Source: Exophiala sp. HKRS030
Taxonomy: Eukaryota > Ascomycota > Eurotiomycetes > Chaetothyriales > Herpotrichiellaceae
DNA length: 64,000 nucleotides
NCBI GenBank assembly: GCA_023897205.1
Contig: JAHWDD010000005.1
Location: 1,364,001 to 1,428,000, forward strand
Direction: 5' to 3'
Part shown: piece after piece, positions 33,136 through 44,270 of the stretch
Layout of the letters: each line of letters begins with the position of its first letter
How positions within the stretch are numbered: the stretch's first letter is position 1
Made by a program: the position numbers and the translations under genes
The notes under the pieces: model-generated
Told to the model about the DNA's origin: nothing
The model's input: the letters and a program-made list of their open reading frames with translations, nothing else
Databases searched by the model: none

Positions 33136-33868
33136 CTATTGTCCGCGGAATATCTTCAGACGATCTTCTAATGGCTGGAAAGTTTTCTCATCTGGTTGAC
33201 CGGTCGGTTTCCCGAAAACAAGCTGAGCTTTGAGCTCCCACTCGGGCGAAATTCCCCATGTCTTGCAGATACCTTGATCAATCAAGGGGTTATAGTGCTG
33301 GAGGCTTGCACCGAGTCCATCCTGCTCCAACGCCGTCCATACTAGGCGGGATCGAGTCAGCACTTCCAGAGGAAAAAAGGGAAAGAAACGGTTTCACTTA
33401 CAAACATGTGCATGCATTGCGTTGGTATGTTCGGACCATTGGGGAAATTTATCTGCGAACAAAGCCCACTGCTTCTGCAGGCCTTTCACAACCTCTGGAT
33501 CCTCGTAGAACAGAACCTAGATTCAAGTCTTTAGCATATTAGACCCCCGTATGTTACAGAATGGATCAGTAGTATACAGTTCCATATGAGTTTTGGAAGC
33601 CTGTTAATTTCTGCTCTGTTGGAGCCCAGAAGTCTGCAGGCATAACGGCTTTCACTGATGGCTTGACTATATCACGCCATAACTTTGTATGTTCCGACCC
33701 GAGTAGTAGTACCAATCGAGTGGACTGCGAGTTGAAAGTACTGGGCGTATGCAGCAAGGTTTGCCTCACAATCTCCTCAATTTTTGCATCTGAGATGGGA
33801 GAGGTTGCCTCCAAGCTATAATAGCTTCTTCTGTCTTTGACCGCCGAAAGATATGCCTTGGAGCCCAT
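33136..33868 (-). CDS. Nitroreductase-family protein (Hbn1/Frm2-like)
   Basis: A flavin-binding oxidoreductase of the fungal Hbn1/Frm2-like nitroreductase branch. Exons 33868-33578, 33516-33402 and 33341-33136 give 203 residues, the usual size. Family features: the N-terminal DRRSYYSLE (the R-R-S/T-x-R/Y FMN-phosphate contact), TPSTFNSQSTR for flavin binding, the central FYEDPEVV and FADKFPQWSEHTNAMHAHV, and the C-terminal GLGASLQHYNPLID with WGISPEWELKAQLVFG, highly characteristic of the branch. These enzymes reduce nitroaromatics or quinones in vitro, and in yeast they affect lipid signalling and oxidative stress response. In a ring-degrading cluster it might detoxify quinones, which is inference. 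Confidence 0.9.
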
Positions 33869-34325
33869 AATTTAGTTCGCAATCGGTCGAATAGTGATAA
33901 GGTTTATGGTTCAAGGAGATAATCGTCAAGGTTGAAATTGTCGTTCTCAGACTCAGCGCTCTGTATTGTATATGATAAAGGAGTCAATGTGGATTAACTA
34001 TTTAGGGCACACTAGGTTGGGTGGGGCCTCCGCTCAGACTTGGTCGCCATCTTCGTCCCTGTCCCGAATGCAAATAGCCGGAATAGTATGTTCCTTTTGG
34101 GAAATTCTGAGGTGGTCAGCCGAGTGGCGGACTGACTCGCTGTTCTCGCAGCCCGAGGCGATTGTGATTACCTAGAGGTGTGTTGCCCTCGTATTGACGA
34201 TGACGCCTAAAGCCAGACTCTCCTGCAATATCCTTCTTCCTTGCACCAAAAGCTCCATTTCTAGCACGTCGGGGCTGGGTAGACATTAGTAAGGACAGTA
34301 AAATCAAATACCATTCGTGGTATAT
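33869..34325. other. Intergenic, nitroreductase promoter
   Basis: 457 bp upstream of the nitroreductase gene and downstream of the second regulator-like gene. No gene or named site is seen. Confidence 0.4.
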
Positions 34326-36096
34326 TCACTTAGCCTCTGTGGATGCTTCAACTGCTGTCGTGAAAGCTCTGTTGAAGCTTTCGACCATCATGATAGTATG
34401 CTGTACCCCAGTATAACGGCGGCTCATCCGATTGAGGAGATAGAGGACAGGCTGAATCAAAGGCAGTAGGTCTTCCCAGTGTGGATGACTGCGTAGCCTG
34501 GCTAGATTCACATATGCAGGTAGAAGAAGCCAGGCGACACTATGTAATCAGTACTTGATGAAGGTCTCTTAAGGGTTGATCGAGCACGTACACACTCAAT
34601 GGTATATCAACCACGGCCGTGGTAGTTAGCAGTTTCCAAGCCTGCCGGGCAGCAAGAAATGCCGCCTCTCTCATGCTTCTTAGGGCCAAGGCATTTAGTA
34701 ACCACGACGCTGCGTCGCTCTCACGGTAGATTCCAATGTATGGCTCATACAGAGATGCTCGCAGAGACCAAGAATACCAGGTCAGACAGCCTCCGTGAGA
34801 GTCAAGATGAACATAACTCACTGGTATACCAAGCGGAGAACGTAAACTGAAGGCCGAAAGTGCAGCGGAATCTTGCCCATGGTGTGCTGCGTGATTTGTT
34901 GTTCGAAGTCGAAATTCCATTCTCCCAAGCCCTGGTCAATGAGCATGACACTGTTGATATCGGTCCCAGCTAAATCAGAGCTGGCTTTCTCGGCTCGCCA
35001 ATCATCCCAGCGTGAAGAACTATGTCTCAGAAGTACTACTCTTCTCATGTACTCGGACAATTTGCAGAGCGAGACGAAAATGATTGACGCCATCTGCTCA
35101 TGGTCTCTCAAGAGATATGAGCATGCAGGCCACGTCTTACCAAAGATATCAACATAGGAACTTTGCTTCAAGCCTCCTGTTTTGAGTTTATGTGGTCGGC
35201 GAAGGGCGAGTGCAAGTATCCTGTTTCTGGTCAAACAACACCACCAGATTACGCGATGTAGAGGGTCATTGCTTGAATCAAGCTCACATATGCGCGCATG
35301 GTGCATGGCCTCATCAGCCCAAAAGCTATTCACATTTTCCGAGCTGTCGTAGGGGCTCCAGTGGCTCAAAATGAGTGCACATTGGATGAGCTCCGTGGAG
35401 CCTTCATTTTTCTCAGCCAGATCCATATACTGGCGACGAACACGATCAAACAGATGTTTCTGGCCTTCTGGGATGGCGGAATAGGGACTTAGAGACAGAT
35501 CCTGATCGCTACAATGAGGAAATGCCGCAAAGACTGTGGCTTGAAGAACCAAAGACCTAAGCCCTTCAGAAGGACCAAGACTCGATCTGTCACTGTACCA
35601 GTTTAGGAATTCTTGTTTTTCTACCACTGGACATAAGATATGCACAGTCTCAAAGTACAGATCGACAAGTCGGCGTTCCAGATCGGGGGTCAGGGGGTCG
35701 ACTTCCATCTGTCGATTCATTAGTCAACGAACTGGTAAGGAGCCAGGGTTGTATGACCACTTCGGTATCGACATCCATGGATGGTTGATTCCCCACCAGT
35801 ATTTGGATGCACTCACACAAATCCGATAACCCTTCTATAATCTTAGATAAGCCTCTAGTATGTCGACGCAAGGGGTGATGTATACCACATCTCATTAGAA
35901 GCTCCTCGACGTTCTTGAGGTTGTCGCCTCGATCATCATTTCCCTTATCTGTATTGGAGTGCTCCGACACATGATTATGTGAAATATTAGATGACAAGGA
36001 AGACGTTGAAAGCCTGAATGGGTCATCGAGGGTACTGAGCAAGGTGGGGTTTATGCAGTCCTGCTCCGAGGTGGTTTCAAAACTTGTAGGGCTCAT
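34326..36096 (-). CDS. Fungal-specific TF-domain protein, Zn2Cys6 cluster not found (possibly degenerate)
   Basis: A second regulator-like gene. Probable exons are 36096-35761, 35708-34822, about 34757-34592, and 34539-34326. The middle shows the fungal TF-domain pattern: LVDLYFETVHILCPVVEKQEFLNW split over conserved spacing, LQATVFAAFPHCS, LIQCALILSHWSP, HARICELD, RVIWWCCLTRNRILALALRRP, and late LYEPYIGIYRES. Introns 1 and 3 are convincing (the latter has a GTACGT donor and an ATAG acceptor). The exon 2/3 junction has no frame-keeping GT-AG pair near the expected site; a GTATAC donor with a GAG acceptor would keep frame but lose conserved residues. Upstream at 36540-36494 (minus) a short coding-like stretch reads MEVTDPVEDSCATCR, half of a zinc cluster, but I could not find the other half. 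It may be a decaying or mis-sequenced gene. Confidence 0.65.
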
Positions 36097-38014
36097 TGTA
36101 GATGATAGGTAGGCTTTGGGTACGTGATGCGAATCCTCATTTGCATGAACAATAATGGTCAAGAGAGCAGAGCCAATATTCGGAGCCTGGCATGGGCGTG
36201 CGATTCCTGGAGTGTGATATGACACGGCCCGTAGAAATCACCACCATTTGTAGTCGCAATCTGGATTCGCTTCTGACCAGAATTGGCTAAACTCAGTTGT
36301 TTCGGCACTCTCCATTCCACTTGACACCGATGTGAACTTTGTCTTTGATGGTAAGTCCGATGCCGGCGATATTCCGGCATCATTTCAAGAGAGTCAGCAG
36401 TCACTGGCAACACTATGGTGTTGCTTGAGACAAACATGCTGTAGGATCAAAGTGATGCCGCTACCTCAGAGAGGCACGACTCGTTGGCATTACAGTCGAC
36501 AGGTCGCGCACGAATCTTCAACAGGGTCAGTGACTTCCATGATATCGGTTCCGGTTCGGATGGCTTTTGAGACGGCTCAAGAGAGATATGGAGGCATATA
36601 TGCTGTACCTACATACAGCATAGCATAGATCCATACTGTTATTGACCTACCATTGTTCCATCGTCTGACTAATCTCCGTGAACGACGTCCGGGGTCAGGA
36701 AGAACATTGATCCAGGGTACTCTGATTGTTGAAGATCAGGTTTGGTACGGGCACAACACGGGTGCCGCACTGTACAATTTCGTGTCTGCTTGTCGTACGG
36801 TGGCTTTGCCTCGGCCTGGAAAAACCTACCGGAGGGAAGGGGAAACGGTGGGTGCCGCCCGGAGCGCGTGGAAGGATGGAGGCGTTGTCGTTGTCGAGAT
36901 GCTATTCTGTTTCTCTTCTCTTTTTCTAGTACGAGTACGAGTGACGTACAAATCCTCGGCCTGTTCGGATTTCTATGTACTGCACACGTAGGCAAAAGCC
37001 ATTGGAAGATTCCCGTCGCAGAAGGGGGAGCCTCGATAAACTCTTCCGGTGATGACTCCATGAATCGACGATGAGGATCGTGGCTGTCGAGCCAAAAACC
37101 TGATACCGGACGAACGAGATGTGGCGCAGACCAATGAAGGGGAGCAGGAGCAGCAGGATCTCGATGCCGATACCGAGTCAGGACAGTAACCGTGGACGAT
37201 CTAGCGATCTCCCTAGCGATCTTGTGGTGATCTATTGAACTAGCAAACGGTGCGCCACTCTGGAAGAGGAATAGCTGGTTGTCGTTGTCAGCTGGAATGT
37301 TTGTCCCGTACAATGTGAGTGGTGGGTGTTGACAAGGACAAGACAACTCAGACCAAGGAATGGAAGCCTAAAGAGCCCTAGAACGCTAGAGCCTAAAGTG
37401 CCCAGAGGCTATCCCTACGGCCCCTAACGGAGTCCTAGACGTGACGGGTAGATGTTGCGATAGATGCCCTACGGATACCTGGTACCTGAACCCATGGTCA
37501 GTGGGCGGGAAAGATGATGCCGCGCGTAAATGGTACGAAGATCGGAACTGTGGCCCTTCATCGACCGCGGCCTCCAGATGCAATTGTTGTTCATCGAAGA
37601 TGCCTTTTTATTCTCGTTCTGATGATTCGCATGTCAACCATTCATCGCGCGTGAATCGCCTCCTTGAGGTTGTACGTGAAAGTTGAAACTCCTTGTTTTT
37701 GCTACTTTCGCGCTATTGCAGGCCTTTTCCTCCTCCCACTTGTGAAAACCCGTCGTATCCTCGTCGTTGATCATTTTCACTACTTGTATCACTACAGTAC
37801 AACGTGCCCAATACGAAGCCCTCGCATCTCTTCGCCATCATTGCCTCTACGCGACGATCGGTTCGTCATTCCCTGAGCAGCGGCCGTCACACTCTCCGCG
37901 TTCTATTGCAAACCTCTTGAAGAAGACCTGACGGACCTCCAGCACCGAATCTCTCCATCCTTCCTTCCACGACTTCCTACCTTTTGCAGATACCACGGAT
38001 CTCATCATATCAAA
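36097..38014. other. Intergenic, right border of the cluster
   Basis: 1.9 kb. The first 450 bases (to about 36540) may contain broken 5' exons of the second regulator. A 225-codon minus-strand ORF at 36669-37346 has no recognisable domain and biased, repetitive composition, so I do not call it. The final 300 bases are C/T-rich, like a 5' leader for the small CxxC protein gene. Confidence 0.4.
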
Positions 38015-38317
38015 ATGTCTTCATCATCGTCAATATTACAGCTACAGTCCCAGGTTGCCAGTGGCGCCCGACCCATCCCGTTGAAGAATCCTCATTCAAG
38101 ACCAAATAGAAGCGACGACAGCATCAGCACTATTTCCTCCAACAGTTCTGCCTCGGCGTCCCCCAAGCCATCCCTTGATATTGTCCGCTGTTCACGGTGC
38201 CAACGATCCCTGAGTATTGACACCTCACTTCCGAGAGAACACAGTGGAGCGGTCAGATTTGGCCTCAATTCCTACTATTGCTCAAGATGTGCCAATGTCG
38301 TTGGCTTTGTCAAATAG
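38015..38317 (+). CDS. Small Ser-rich protein with two CxxC motifs
   Basis: A 100-residue ORF that I do not recognise as a named family. The N-terminal two thirds is Ser-rich and disordered-looking (SSSSSILQLQSQ, DDSISTISSNSS). The C-terminal third has a compact CSRCQRSL ... YYCSRCANVVGFV, two CxxC pairs about 37 residues apart, of the kind that bind one zinc ion. The stop follows shortly after the second pair. The ATG has an AAA context (TCAAAATG) and a pyrimidine-rich leader lies upstream, which supports a real gene. Role unknown; such small zinc-ribbon-like proteins occur widely in Pezizomycotina. Confidence 0.6.
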   Translation: MSSSSSILQLQSQVASGARPIPLKNPHSRPNRSDDSISTISSNSSASASPKPSLDIVRCSRCQRSLSIDTSLPREHSGAVRFGLNSYYCSRCANVVGFVK

Positions 38318-41300
38318 ATGCGTCTCTCTTTTCATCAGAGATGTATTATTGGCAAGCCATCGGCGGAGGCGAATGCACCTTCGGTCAAGATCACAACCTT
38401 TAGATCCTGGAAAGCTCGGACTTGACACACCATTGCATGGCTGCGTGGGCTGTTAGGCAAGAATAGCACACAGCATAAAGTACGAGCGGCCGGAGGACCC
38501 CCTCTTACGTTCTGGCTATATTACCCTTGGCCACGATTCAGGAGCAATGGACTTGGACGATCGGCATCCCGGTCTGCCACCGTCGTCTGTCACTACGCCC
38601 CGGGACCATGGGACAGAGATTGTGGGGACAAACGAGGACACCCAGCTGCGCATCAACGCTGCGTACAAACGAGGGCCCATTCAACGTCCAAGAAGTTGCA
38701 AGTGGAAGTGGTGTAACATGGAGTGATTTGATCCGATTGGCAACACAGCAGTATAACATGATTACGACGAAATGATCCGATGATGGTGTGATGTTTTAGT
38801 ATCGACCAAGTGAGAAGCAATGCAGGCTCATTGTACGCTGGCGTCCGGACAAGACTTGAAGATTGTGAGCAACGTATCTTGTGAGAACAGTTCTATGTAT
38901 TTGTATGTAAGAGAAAGGATTCGAAGTACCCAAATAGCACACGAATATCCATATTCTACAAATCTTTGGAGACGAGGAAAGAACCTTACCAGTCTACGAA
39001 CGCCTCATACGAGTACGAGGTACAATGTTTACCTCCCTACTAGTGTGGGCCGCTTGCGAACTGCCAGAAACATGGGCAATATAATCCGTTATTCGTAACA
39101 AAATAGCATCCCTGGAATCTTCGCGTTCACCACACCCGCCTGATTGACCGGAACACATGCGGTGGGGATCAATAGGTCTTTGATTCAGGCAACGATACTC
39201 ATGAATGGGCTGTGCAGATTCAACATGTTCCCGATGGTGGCGGTATCGAATAGAGTCGCATGTTTCTGCTAGAAAGCTGCGCTCCATCGGACAGTGACTT
39301 CGCGTCCCAATCGTTCGGCCTCATCATCGAGTCGAACTGGTACCATTAAACCTTGCGCCGTGTTGCACAGCACACTTTGAAGGAGACCACCAGATCTGTG
39401 TATCCTTCACCTGAACTCCCTGGCTGCGACACCTTCTGTCGACTTCGGGCTCTCGGTTTGCATCTTGACCAGCCATGCCCATCCTTGGGACGAGATGGCA
39501 CGTTAGTGGCATCGTGTCTACCGAATCTCGGTGCATCTTCGAGTCCCCGTGATGGATGCCATGCAGGTAGCCGAACGGGGAGATACGGATGCCACCAGAA
39601 AAACCAAAATTTAGCAACAACTTCCCACGCTTTCCCACCCTTCGAGACCAGCTTCGTCAAGAGACATATGTCGACTCTTCTTCCCCCCCTTCCATCATCA
39701 TCATTCTCCTCCTCTGTGCAGGACGAATAGCTGTTCCGTCTCCGCCTGTCGCTTCCTTGCTAGCCTCTGATAATCCCAGAGACTTGGCCCCTATGACCGG
39801 CCACCGCCTTGACCACGCACCTCGGCCTTTTCCATCCTGAGTTGAATTGTACGACTAGGGCTCACGAAAGGCCAGCAAACATCCCTCTCCATTTGATCCA
39901 TCTGATTCCTCTTGCGCTAGCCACAATTACGAGGCCATTGGCAAGCCATCATCCTTCGTCTTTCAGCTCCGCCCCAGTCCACAACTCTGGGCCAAGTCCT
40001 CATGGTCTGACTCCTGTATTTTCTGCCTCCATGTTTCGTTTCCCCGTGGAAAATGCAGTTGTCTGTGGTACCATACACGCTGTCTTACAAAGGCCAACAC
40101 GATGTGTGCCATGTCAAACTTGCCTGCAAAGAAAAATGGCTACTCCCTCGCTTCAGCACGAGGCAAGGTGAGAGATGCGGGTATCTCGGGCAGCCCCAGA
40201 CCTACAGATTGCCTGGCCTTGTGATTGTGCCCGAATGTGCAGGATACGAGATGCATTCCTACCCACTTTCCCACCTTTCAATTGTTTGTGTCTGGCTGTA
40301 TATCTCCGTGATAACTACTGCTTAGCTGAGGTCGGCCGACCACTAATTTGACAGTTAACAGCTACAGGCTTCCTTTGGGTTCGTGCCAGATCGCGAGTCG
40401 ACAATGAGATGGGCGGTACTGTCAGCCTCACCCAGTGACTGACTATCCAGTACCTGACGGCAAGTTAATGCTCCGACCGACCTGTCAACCGGCCTTGATC
40501 TACTGCCTCCCAGTAATTTTCGGATCAGATCGACCCACACCTCTTTACAGGGTGAGAGATCTCTTGGAACATCTTAGCCTCGACCAAGGGAGGTTGAACA
40601 ATTATCTTTCCCGACCAACAGCCGACCGTAAGTGGCACTCAACCCAGTACCAGAGCTTCCTTTCCCGGTATAGCCTCATGCTCCTCTTCTGCATGATCCT
40701 AACTACACGCAACGGAGACATGGGCTTTTCCTGCCTTGCATCTGATATATCACTTTTTATTTTACGAGGACGCAGCCTAATGTGAGTCGGGGTACCCTCC
40801 AATGTCAGGCTGAGGTGTACTGTGCATTTTACTGTCTGAGATCACCGCGCAGAGTCATATGAATGCAATACTAGGATGACAGTGAGGGCTGTCCCTCAAG
40901 TGTGGTTGAGGATGAGTTCCAAGTGCAGGTTGAAAGGGTTCTCTGTACCACGGTATCTAGACAGATTGGTCAGGCCAAACTGCTATAAAGACAGCTTCAT
41001 CTCCTGACCGTCGATCGTGCTTGTTTCAGCGAGCAAACACACTTCTCAAGCTCGTTTAAACGGTTGCCAAACTCGGCGCTCGCTTATCTTGGAATTTTAT
41101 CGGTCCCGACCAGCTCTTTGACCTTCCCCCGGATCCAGAATTCTGCAGTCTGAATCCCTGTATCCTTGCATGTCAATACGAGCTCAACGTTTGAGAGCTT
41201 TGTCCTTTGCCAACCTAGCGCCATCCATCATTCAGGTTCCAAACAGAAGGCGTCGCTAACTTTTCCCCCGCGGGAACAGCAGGAGCGTATGCGTGGAATT

Positions 41301-41534
41301 GGCATCTCCTCTCCCCATATGCATCTGGTAAAGGCTATAAAACCAGATTTCCGCATCTTGTTCTCTCACGTTTGTGGCGAGGAGATCTGTCAGCAAGAGT
41401 GTCACATCTCCCGGCCACTTCCTCACCACTTAGTTAATCGAATGCAGGAGGAGTGCCCTGACACCTACGGCAATTAGTTGGAGTTCTGGTTCCCTGCCTC
41501 TCTGTTTCGGAGAGCGCGCTGAGAAACAAAAAAG
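38318..41534. other. Long gene-poor region
   Basis: 3.2 kb with no recognisable coding region. ORFs up to about 125 codons (for example 39353-39730 and 40053-40325) have no domain, and several overlap each other on both strands, as expected by chance. The part nearest 41534 must include the promoter and leader of the RRM gene. A non-coding transcript cannot be excluded. Confidence 0.45.
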
Positions 41535-43429
41535 ATGCCTCGAGAACAGCGTCGGACTCGGGAATTGAACAGAGATGATGATCAATACATCATTCTGGTC
41601 CAAGATGTGCGGAAAGACCCCTCTGTTGTTTTCATGCCCCTTGAAAAGTGGCGTCTCCAAGCTGACATTTTCTTTTGTTGTTCTAGATCCCTCGCCATTG
41701 CCGTTGGCAGGAACTCAAAGACATGACACGCAGTCTCGGAGGTGAACAAAGCTTGAAAGCGGAGGTCTTTGCAGCCAGCGACGGAAGTCAATTGGGTCAT
41801 TGCACTATAAAAGGACGAAATGCTGCGACCCAAGTCTACGGTATGCTTTCCTTCGTTTGGGGGGGGTTGAAATCGAAGATAGAGAAAGAGAGAGAAGCAG
41901 CATATCATATACTAATCAAAAATCGGGGCAGAGAACTTTTGTGTACAAGGATGGAACGGGAAATGCGTTCGGGTTTCACTGGCAGTGCTTGAGAAACCCG
42001 GCATCCTAAAGACTATTGAGGGTCCGAGAAAGAGTCGTGGTGCCATGGTTGAAACCAGGGTTTCTCCCAGTTTTGGTCATCATCCACATCCACCTCAGTC
42101 TCAGGCAGGAGGAGGACTGACCGCCGGAAGTCATCAAACTGGCTCATCGTCACGGTAATCTATCTATCAATCTATCGATCCCTAGCTTTGAACCAGCAAG
42201 CAAGCAAGCATGACAAAAAGAATTTTCAGCTGACCAGCCATTCGCAGCCAACATGTCTATCATTCAAACTCCTACCAATTCAATGCCATGACCCAGCATG
42301 ATAATCATCAGTTCTACCACCAAAGACCGAACCCGAATGGCACAACAGGCATCATAGTCACACCCTCCTCTCAATCTCATGCTTCAGCGACAGGCGCAAG
42401 TCGAGGAGGAGTAGTAGTAGTCCCCCATGCGGTCCACGTGGGCCAAATTCCCTACACGTGTCCAACGAGAATATCACCATCATATCCGGCCGTATCAGCA
42501 GCAGCAGTAGCAGCACAACAACAGCCAAGAGAACTCCTCAGCGGCAGCAGCATAGCGCCCAAGTCGTCATCGAATTTGCCATCAGTCGCTACTAGTACTA
42601 CTTCTTCGACAAGAAACAACAAAAGTCCCAACAGCGTTCTGATATCCAGACTTCCACCTCAACAATCGGAGAAGGAGCTTCGAAGTCTCCTGGAACAATA
42701 TGGGTCGCTCGTCTACCTCGACATTGGACCAAAGACCCCCAATACCGAGAAAGCCAAAGGAACAGCAAAGGCCAGGTATGACTGTGCCACTGAAGCCCTT
42801 GCTGCTGTACAGGGTCTCAATGGTTCCAATCTGGGTGGAAGCAAGATCAAAGTTCGACAAGAAAAGCAGGACAAGACATTCTCGTCGTCACGACCTGGTG
42901 GTGGCGGCGGTGGAAGGCCAGAACTTTTCGCAATGTCACTTCAAGAGAGGACGATCTTGCAACACCAACAATCCATGACTGCCGCTTTGCGTGGCCCGTC
43001 AACCAAGATCGCATCATCGTATCAGACAAGAATGCAATCGCAATCGCAACCCAAAGCCAAGAGTGATGACACTGGCAGTGTCGGATCCTCTTCGACGACA
43101 TCTGGTCCTCTGATCGTCGATGGTGCCAGATGCCTTTGCGCCAGTCGTGACGGGAAGAAGAAGTCTTTCGGTGTTGGACGCAGAGGTTCGGTGGAGAGAC
43201 AATATGACAACGACGACGATGGTGATGACGACGATGACAGCTCTGATGGGGATAGCAGTGATGATGAGGAGGAGGAGGATGATGATGGTATGTTCCGAGT
43301 CGTCGATGCTTTTCCTCGTCCATGGTGTTGGCTTATGCTCATCGTACGGTCGCGTAGCCCTTTGACTAATCCGCTGTCTGGTTTTTAGTGACTCAAACAT
43401 CAGACGGATTGCGTGGTATGAAATTGTAG
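41535..43429 (+). CDS. Two-RRM RNA-binding protein with acidic C-terminus
   Basis: Five exons (41535-41606, 41687-41840, 41932-42154, 42248-43287, 43389-43429) give 509 residues, with all phases consistent and clear CTAAT/CTGAC branch sites. RRM 1 begins near residue 19: YIILVQDIPRHCRW (RNP2-like, joined across intron 1), then GHCTIKGRNAA and NFCVQGWNG. A low-complexity linker follows, with Ala, Gln and Ser runs. RRM 2 spans about residues 279-355: SVLISRLPPQQ, KGTAKARYDC and GGSKIKVRQ. The tail is Gly-rich and then strongly acidic (long Asp/Glu/Ser run). The largest single ORF starts inside exon 4, so a single-ORF annotation would miss RRM 1. It probably acts in mRNA processing or stability. 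The exact orthologue is not recognised. Confidence 0.85.
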
Positions 43430-44270
43430 GAGGAAAGGCCACACATGTTGTTCTCGCTGTCGTGTTGTCGGTGGTGTTTGCAAAAAAAAAAAAAAAAAAG
43501 ACAATTCGGCTGGCTCTGCATTCACACACGAGCGTCCACTCTTTTTTCTTTTTTCTTTGGAGTTGTGAGTACCGGTTTGTTGTTCAACAGGGATATTTGA
43601 TTTTCCAATTGCATGGTACATGACCAGTGTGAGAGTTTGTCCCTGCAACACACCATGACATTCATTGTTTAACAGCAGTTCTGACGACTTTTGGCCAGTA
43701 GGAGGTTGTCCATACAAAAGTCTAATATCTAGGACAATAAAAGTCTTTTGTTTTTGTATTCATTTTGCAACTTCCAAGTTTAGTAGTTGACGATTTATAT
43801 CGAGTAGAGGGATGTTGAACACATTGAGGTGGTGGTGGTCCAAGTTCTGATACGAGGAAGAAACCGATCCTACTTGTTCAACTTCACATCGCTAGCTCCC
43901 TGTTTGATCATCGTTGGTACCCGTATATACTTGCTATTTACTGTGTTCGTCACCAGGCGAAACCCACGTATCACATGGCATCATGGACTTTGTTCCACTC
44001 ATTGTTTGATTATTATTATTTTTGATTTTGATTTTTGTTTTTTCTCTCTTGCACCATCTAAATAAATCCGCTCTTTTATCATTTCATTTTTGACATAACC
44101 GTACCAAGTATTCTGTTTCCCGTTCCCATTCATACTAATACTTGCGAAATCCATACAGAGCAGTATACACAATACATGTCGCTAAATCATACCAAAGAGT
44201 GCCCCTTCTTTCGCGATCCAAACACTCATTCCCCTCGGGCATGAAATCTACCACAATGACTTTTGTTTTG
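43430..44270. other. Convergent 3' intergenic, RRM gene / DUF7729 gene
   Basis: 841 bp between convergent stop codons. It carries an 18-base A run (43482-43499) 52 bp after the RRM gene's stop codon and A/T-rich sequence toward 44100. No gene is seen. Confidence 0.45.

Noticed and set aside
36669..37346. 225-codon minus-strand ORF
   Set aside because: No domain, biased Arg/His/Pro composition, overlapping ORFs on the other strand, and no start or splice support.
43482..43499. Run of 18 A as a retroposon tail
   Set aside because: No element body, target-site duplication or coding remnant is next to it. A simple homopolymer in a 3' flank.
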